From Desulfobacterales bacterium (GTDB lineage: Bacteria; Desulfobacterota; Dissulfuribacteria; Dissulfuribacterales; JAMONC01), in the NCBI GenBank assembly GCA_027066725.1, contig JAMONC010000202.1, positions 1 to 9,926 of the forward strand: a DNA stretch of 9,926 nt. Reading direction: 5' to 3'. Under the pieces are notes generated by a model. It was not told the origin of the DNA and did not search any database. It was given only the letters and a program-made list of their open reading frames with translations. The position numbers and the translations under genes are program-made. This document shows positions 6,550 to 9,926 of the stretch, in pieces (position 1 is the stretch's first letter; every line of letters starts with the position of its first letter).

Positions 6550-7469
6550 ACCACGGCAGCTACTGCCTGATCTCTCCATATCCATTCATTGTCTATATGG
6601 AAGGGAGATTCTAGGGATATAATCTTAAAAGCGTCGTCTGTATTTATTAATTTCATCATCAACTTTCTATGAAGTTCATGCCCATTTTTCCTAGCAGTTA
6701 TTTTGGCAAGTAAGGGGCCTCCTAATAAAGCGAGATCTCCGATTAGGTCTAATGCCTTATGTCTTGCCATTTCATTTTTAAATCTTAATCCTTCACTATT
6801 AAGTATCCCACTATCCCCTATCACAATAGCATTTTTTTCACTTCCACCTCTAGCAAGTCCATTTTTTCTCATTTCTGCTACTTGACTTAAGAATCCAAAA
6901 GTTCTTGCTTTGCTAATATTTCTTTCAAATTCTTCAGAGGTTATATTATTGCAGATATATTGTTGTTTCCCAATTACACTGTGAGCAAATTGTATTTCAA
7001 CATTAATAGCAAAATTATCATAAGGTTCTATTCTTATATACCTATCACCATCTTCTATTTGAATGGTTTTTAAAATTCGAATGAAATGTCTAGGTTTTTG
7101 CTGTTGTACTAGGCCCACTTCTTTAATCTTCTTTACAAAAACTCCTGCACTTCCATCTAAGGCAGGAATTTCTGGCCCATTTACAACTATAATAGCATTA
7201 TCTATTTCAAGTCCATAAAGGGCTGCCATCAAATGTTCTACTGTACTAATAGTGGTTCCATTTTTTCCAATAGTGGTGGCAGCTAATGTACTTACAATAT
7301 TTTCAACAGTTGCTTTTATAATATATTTTTGATCTTTTTCTTTTTTTACAAAAGAGATTCCTGTATCTTCAGGAGCAGGTAGAATATCTATTTTAACCTC
7401 TGCACCAGTATGCAAGCCTATACCTTTAAATGTTATCTTGTCAGAAACTGTATGTTGAAGGATTTTCAC
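6546..7469 (-). CDS. lpxC: UDP-3-O-acyl-N-acetylglucosamine deacetylase
   Basis: LpxC is a zinc enzyme that removes acetate from UDP-3-O-acyl-GlcNAc, the committed step of lipid A synthesis. I place the start at GTG 7469, giving 307 residues, the normal family length. With this start the zinc ligand in STVEHLMAAL is H79 and the others are H237 and D241 in HKALDLIGDL. D245 follows, and the catalytic histidine is H264 in GHELH. These numbers match characterised LpxC almost exactly. A GGGAG site lies 10 nt upstream. The open frame continues to a TTG at 7544, but those 25 residues are hydrophobic, unlike the family, and have no ribosome binding site. GIGLHTG (16-22) and GPEIPALDGSA are further signatures. 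Its stop codon overlaps that of the EndoQ-like gene. It implies a lipopolysaccharide outer membrane. Confidence 0.94.
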   Translation of the reverse strand: MKILQHTVSDKITFKGIGLHTGAEVKIDILPAPEDTGISFVKKEKDQKYIIKATVENIVSTLAATTIGKNGTTISTVEHLMAALYGLEIDNAIIVVNGPEIPALDGSAGVFVKKIKEVGLVQQQKPRHFIRILKTIQIEDGDRYIRIEPYDNFAINVEIQFAHSVIGKQQYICNNITSEEFERNISKARTFGFLSQVAEMRKNGLARGGSEKNAIVIGDSGILNSEGLRFKNEMARHKALDLIGDLALLGGPLLAKITARKNGHELHRKLMMKLINTDDAFKIISLESPFHIDNEWIWRDQAVAAVV

Positions 7470-7503
7470 CTGGTAATATCTCCCTTCTTTCGTTTTATGC
7501 AAA

Positions 7504-7532
7504 AGTATCTCAGTATGGCTTGAAATAAGCAA
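7504..7532 (-). promoter_or_regulatory. Possible lpxC promoter
   Basis: On the minus strand TTGCTT (7532-7527) is separated by 17 bp from GATACT (7509-7504), which is preceded by a TGA extended -10 element. The -35 is weak. Transcription would begin near 7497, about 28 nt before the GTG. This would place the 25-codon upstream extension largely outside the transcript. Confidence 0.3.
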
Positions 7533-7610
7533 AAAGAATACCAAAAAATATTGTTTTTTAACATGCGATATAATTATTAAATTTATGTTATATCTAATAT
7601 CTTAAATCGT

Positions 7611-7679
7611 ACTGAGACAAAAAAATCCCATCATAACTGAGGCAAAAAAGTCTCTATGTAAAATTACTGGGACAAGAAG
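7611..7679. repeat. Three degenerate direct repeats ACTGRGRCAARAA, possible insertion-sequence end remnant
   Basis: ACTGAGACAAAAAA begins at 7611, ACTGAGGCAAAAAA at 7636 and ACTGGGACAAGAAG at 7666, so copies are spaced 25 and 30 bp apart in non-coding DNA. Multiple short repeats at a terminus are typical of IS21-family elements (established knowledge). No transposase gene, second end or target duplication is visible, so the identification is tentative. The third copy forms one arm of the hairpin at 7668-7696. Confidence 0.4.
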
Positions 7680-7696
7680 TTTATCTTCTTGTCCCA
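7668..7696 (-). terminator. Strong hairpin after the lactonase-like gene, probable terminator
   Basis: A perfect 12-bp stem, TGGGACAAGAAG (7668-7679) with CTTCTTGTCCCA (7685-7696), encloses a 5-nt loop. It starts 10 nt after the lactonase-like stop codon. The following minus-strand bases GTAATTTTACA give only a modest T-tract. It is probably the terminator of that gene, or a transposon-derived palindrome now used this way. Confidence 0.6.
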
Positions 7697-7706
7697 ATAT
7701 TTCTTA

Positions 7707-8453
7707 TTAAGGAATTGTATCTACAGAGGCAAATTGTGGTTCATGAACAGGTATTATAATATCTGCCATCTCTTTAACTCGTTTTATTGTATCATACGCT
7801 TCATAGGTATTAACATGTGTCCCCGGGGGAATGACTTCCATATCCATTGCTAATATCTCTTTTGGAGGAAATATATTTTCCATGATTACACAAAATGCAG
7901 TAATAACTGCGGTTCCTTTTTCTGTTTCTATAAATACACTCATACCTCCGTCTGTATGAGCTGGAGTATGTACCATTTTTATTCCAGGCACAACTTCAGT
8001 ATCTTCATTTAATGTTATGATTTGTCCTGCTTCCTCAACTTCTAATATAAAGTCTTCAACATATCTATAATCCAATGGATGCGGGTTATGTATACGATTT
8101 ATTTCTTTTTCATGTACATAAAACTTTGCATTGACACATTTATAGTCATTTTCACAATGATCTCTATGTAAGTGAGTATGTATGACTATATCAATGTCTT
8201 CTGGTTTTAGACCCCATTTAGCAAGTCCATCTTCAAACGTATATATCTTTCCACCAATCCTTTTCTCTCTATCTTCAGATTGAATAGGATGGATTTCTCC
8301 TGTATCTACAAGAATAGTTTTATCCCCCCCTTCGATATACCATGCGTAAATTGGTATGGCATAGGGCTTACCGTAATCAAATTGATAGGTCATCATACCC
8401 TTATCAAAAAGTTTTGTTCCTACAACAATTGGGTGTATTTTATATTTAGGCAT
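7707..8453 (-). CDS. Metallo-beta-lactamase-fold hydrolase, N-acyl homoserine lactonase (AiiA)-like
   Basis: The 248-residue cytoplasmic protein has no signal peptide. The metal motif HTHLHRDH gives H94, H96, D98 and H99. H166 lies in HTPAHTDGGMSV and H237 in PVHEPQF. The layout and length match the AiiA-type lactonase group, including ILVDTGEIHP near residues 47-56. In AiiA the bridging aspartate sits six residues before the E of an ENF motif. Here the equivalent segment ITAFCVIMENI has A186, with cysteine C188 nearby. Either one metal is bound differently or this is a relative with another substrate, so I call it lactonase-like only. A perfect AAGGAGG site at 8463-8469, 9 nt before the ATG, is the strongest in the window. 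It has its own hairpin downstream and seems to be a single-gene unit. No luxI/luxR genes are visible. Quorum quenching, lactone salvage or another ester substrate are all possible. Confidence 0.75.
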   Translation of the reverse strand: MPKYKIHPIVVGTKLFDKGMMTYQFDYGKPYAIPIYAWYIEGGDKTILVDTGEIHPIQSEDREKRIGGKIYTFEDGLAKWGLKPEDIDIVIHTHLHRDHCENDYKCVNAKFYVHEKEINRIHNPHPLDYRYVEDFILEVEEAGQIITLNEDTEVVPGIKMVHTPAHTDGGMSVFIETEKGTAVITAFCVIMENIFPPKEILAMDMEVIPPGTHVNTYEAYDTIKRVKEMADIIIPVHEPQFASVDTIP

Positions 8454-8608
8454 TTTTTAGAACCTCCTTATTAAGTCCTTGTTAAAATACACAAAATTAC
8501 TGATTGGTAAGAACTAATAAAAGTATAGTAATTGAGTTAAGATTTTAACAGTTTTTTTATAAATTTTTATTTTTTTCATATTTTGGGTATATAAAATGAA
8601 TTTTTCTC

Positions 8609-8637
8609 TTGACAAGTATGCTCTAAACAGTTAAACA
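8609..8637 (+). promoter_or_regulatory. Candidate fusA promoter with long leader
   Basis: A perfect TTGACA (8609-8614) is followed after 17 bp by TAAACA (8632-8637), only a 3/6 match to the -10 consensus. If used, transcription starts near 8645 and leaves a leader of about 225 nt before fusA. The weak -10 limits confidence. Confidence 0.35.
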
Positions 8638-8673
8638 TCTGCACCTGTATTTCTTCCAGACGCCAAGGAAGTT

Positions 8674-8739
8674 ATGTCCTTTTACAACTTTATGTATGTA
8701 AAGATTTTAACGATATTAAAGTTAAGAGGCTGGTTTTAA
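8674..8739 (+). CDS. Possible 21-residue leader peptide upstream of fusA
   Basis: An ATG at 8674 opens 21 codons ending in TAA at 8737-8739. It is preceded by AAGGAA at 8665-8670, about 4 nt before the start, a short but usable spacing. The peptide begins MSFYNFMYVKIL and ends KLRGWF; it is hydrophobic and basic with no recognised family. A frame this short can easily arise by chance. Its position in a long leader before a translation-factor gene is the only reason to list it. Confidence 0.2.
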   Translation: MSFYNFMYVKILTILKLRGWF

Positions 8740-8773
8740 AGTAGGTCGATAAAAATCCCCGAAAAGAAAAAAC

Positions 8774-8829
8774 AGTCAAATAGGAAAGAGGGCGCCTGGT
8801 TTTTATACTAGGAATATCTATTTTTGACT
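8774..8829. other. Two-part hairpin in the fusA leader
   Basis: AGTCAAATAG (8774-8783) pairs with CTA (8818-8820) and TTTGACT (8823-8829), with two T bulged. It encloses an inner stem CCTGG (8795-8799) with CTAGG (8808-8812). On the plus strand no T-run follows, so it is not a terminator ahead of fusA. On the minus strand the stem is followed by G then T6 (8772-8767), which could stop antisense transcription toward the lactonase-like gene. Confidence 0.4.
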
Positions 8830-8855
8830 AAAAAATAAAAAATCTCTTATAAAAG

Positions 8856-8863
8856 AAGGTGAG
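8856..8863 (+). promoter_or_regulatory. fusA ribosome binding site
   Basis: AAGGTGAG at 8856-8863 is a near-ideal Shine-Dalgarno sequence 5 nt before the ATG at 8869, consistent with high expression of EF-G. Confidence 0.75.
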
Positions 8864-8868
8864 TAGCT

Positions 8869-9926
8869 ATGTTAAGAGATCCAAACAAGGTAAGAAACAT
8901 TGGTATTAGTGCACACATTGATGCAGGTAAAACTACATTAACTGAGCGCATCCTTTATTACACAAACAGAATTCATGCAATTCATGATGTAAAGGGCAAA
9001 GATGGTGTTGGTGCCACAATGGACTTTATGGAATTAGAAAAGGAACGTGGCATCACAATTACTTCTGCAGCAACATACTGTGAATGGAGAGGCCATGAAA
9101 TAAATATCATAGATACTCCAGGTCACGTTGATTTTACCATAGAGGTAGAAAGATCTCTTAGGGTTTTAGATGGAGGTATTTTAGTACTTTGTTCTGTAGG
9201 TGGAGTACAGTCTCAGTCTATCACAGTAGATAGACAGATGGCACGCTACCATGTTCCATGTATTGCTTTTATAAATAAATGTGATAGAAGTGGTGCTAAT
9301 CCAAAAAGGGTTATTGAACAGCTTAAAGATAAATTAGGACATAATGCAGTTGCAATGCAGATTCCTATAGGGCTTGAAGCTGATTTCAAAGGTGTTATCG
9401 ATCTTGTTACAATGAAAGCAGTATATTTTGATGGTGATAATGGTGAATTTGTAAGAATTGAAGAAATTCCTGAAGAGTTAAAATCTGAAGCAGAAGCTGC
9501 AAGAGAGGCTTTGATTGATGCAGCAAGTATGTTTTCTGATGAGTTAATGGAAGCTGCTCTTGAGGGTGAGGTTACGGAAGAGCTTATAAGACAAGCTGTA
9601 AGAAAGGGATGCCTTACAAGGGAACTTACACCTGTATTTATGGGATCAGCTTATAAAAATAAAGGTGTACAGCCTCTTTTAGATGCTGTTACATATTATT
9701 TACCTGCTCCATCAGAGGTCAAAAATGTTGCTCTTGATATGGATCGTGACGAAGAGCCAGTAGAGCTTGTGTCTGATCCTGATAAGCCACTTGTAGCTCT
9801 GGCATTTAAATTAGAAGAAGGAAGATATGGCCAGCTTACTTACATAAGGGTATATCAAGGTACTTTATCTAAGGGAGATTTTATTTTAAACTCTAGAACA
9901 GGTAGAAAGGTAAAAGTTGGACGAGT
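8869..9926 (+). CDS. fusA: Translation elongation factor G, partial (3' end beyond window)
   Basis: The frame from ATG 8869 is open for 352 codons to the window edge, about half of a normal EF-G of roughly 690 residues. EF-G is the GTPase that moves tRNAs and mRNA through the ribosome. Domain I shows G1 AHIDAGKT (15-22), the switch I segment MELEKERGITITSAAT, G3 DTPGH (82-86) and G4 NKCD (136-139). The G' subdomain follows and the start of domain II is reached at the edge. The string KGKDGVGATMDFMELEKERG and VLCSVGGVQSQSITVDRQM resemble the EF-G of spirochaetes, planctomycetes and delta-proteobacteria and mitochondrial EFG1, rather than the classical fusA of the str operon. No rpsL, rpsG or tuf is adjacent upstream, so this copy may be separate from str. 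Whether it performs elongation, recycling or both cannot be told from this half. Confidence 0.93.
   Translation, partial: MLRDPNKVRNIGISAHIDAGKTTLTERILYYTNRIHAIHDVKGKDGVGATMDFMELEKERGITITSAATYCEWRGHEINIIDTPGHVDFTIEVERSLRVLDGGILVLCSVGGVQSQSITVDRQMARYHVPCIAFINKCDRSGANPKRVIEQLKDKLGHNAVAMQIPIGLEADFKGVIDLVTMKAVYFDGDNGEFVRIEEIPEELKSEAEAAREALIDAASMFSDELMEAALEGEVTEELIRQAVRKGCLTRELTPVFMGSAYKNKGVQPLLDAVTYYLPAPSEVKNVALDMDRDEEPVELVSDPDKPLVALAFKLEEGRYGQLTYIRVYQGTLSKGDFILNSRTGRKVKVGR

Larger units (their letters stand above)
8454..8868. other. 415-bp divergent intergenic region between the lactonase-like gene and fusA
   Basis: The first part (about 8470-8608) is extremely A/T-rich. It holds a plausible minus-strand -10 TATACT at 8522-8527 for the lactonase-like gene, without a good -35. 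An 11-base string AAGATTTTAAC occurs at about 8540 and again at 8701. The second part (about 8609-8868) is less A/T-rich and contains a consensus -35, a 21-codon reading frame and a structured segment. It looks like a long fusA leader. I recognise no known riboswitch, T-box, tRNA or ribosomal-protein leader in it. Confidence 0.5.

Noticed and set aside
7470..7544. 25-residue upstream extension of LpxC from a TTG start
   Set aside because: The hydrophobic stretch looked like a possible signal sequence, but LpxC is cytosolic, the GTG at 7469 has a GGGAG site, and metal-ligand numbering fits the shorter protein.
8541..8711. 11-base direct repeat AAGATTTTAAC in the spacer before fusA
   Set aside because: Only two copies in very A/T-rich DNA; chance is a sufficient explanation.
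8609..8868. Known riboswitch or T-box in the fusA leader
   Set aside because: No T-box GGTGG-type element, and no TPP, SAM, cyclic di-GMP or fluoride core motif could be matched by eye.
1..9926. CRISPR array, tRNA or rRNA genes, toxin-antitoxin or other defence cassette
   Set aside because: No regularly spaced repeats, cloverleaf-like segments or recognisable toxin, antitoxin or defence proteins were found on either strand.

Overview
The window is AT-rich chromosomal DNA from a Gram-negative bacterium. lpxC (lipid A), tatB/tatC, a siroheme-type CysG next to a HemX/CcsA-like membrane protein, a PerR regulator and an EF-G of the spirochaete/planctomycete/delta type together suggest an anaerobic Desulfobacterota, probably a low-GC relative of Desulfovibrionales. 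This placement is inferred from gene content and protein style; no rRNA is present to confirm it.

Left part (1-2498): a leftward pair encodes precorrin-2 dehydrogenase/ferrochelatase and a HemX/CcsA-like protein cut by the left edge. A divergent perR carries a near-perfect 27-bp palindrome over its promoter and ribosome binding site. perR converges on the end of the next leftward operon.

Middle (1731-6549): alr, tatB and tatC form a tight leftward operon with gaps of 1 and 3 nt. It is divergent from mdh, which is followed by an endonuclease Q-like PHP-domain gene. The alr and mdh promoters appear to share one -35 site. The EndoQ-like protein ends in QLSLF, which matches the bacterial sliding-clamp-binding consensus.

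Right part (6546-9926): lpxC converges on the EndoQ gene. The two stop codons overlap, and the apparent lpxC terminator lies inside the EndoQ coding sequence. Upstream of lpxC come degenerate tandem repeats and a strong hairpin, then a metallo-beta-lactamase-fold lactonase-like gene. A long AT-rich gap holds a structured leader, and fusA (EF-G) runs off the right edge.

Most genes are housekeeping: tetrapyrroles, peroxide response, peptidoglycan precursor, protein export, central carbon, lipid A and translation. No CRISPR array, tRNA, intact transposase or obvious defence island was seen. I do not see a wholly new multi-gene system. The points most worth following are the clamp motif on the EndoQ-like protein, the terminator embedded in its gene, the PerR palindrome, the repeats near 7611-7696, the altered metal site of the lactonase and the fusA leader.
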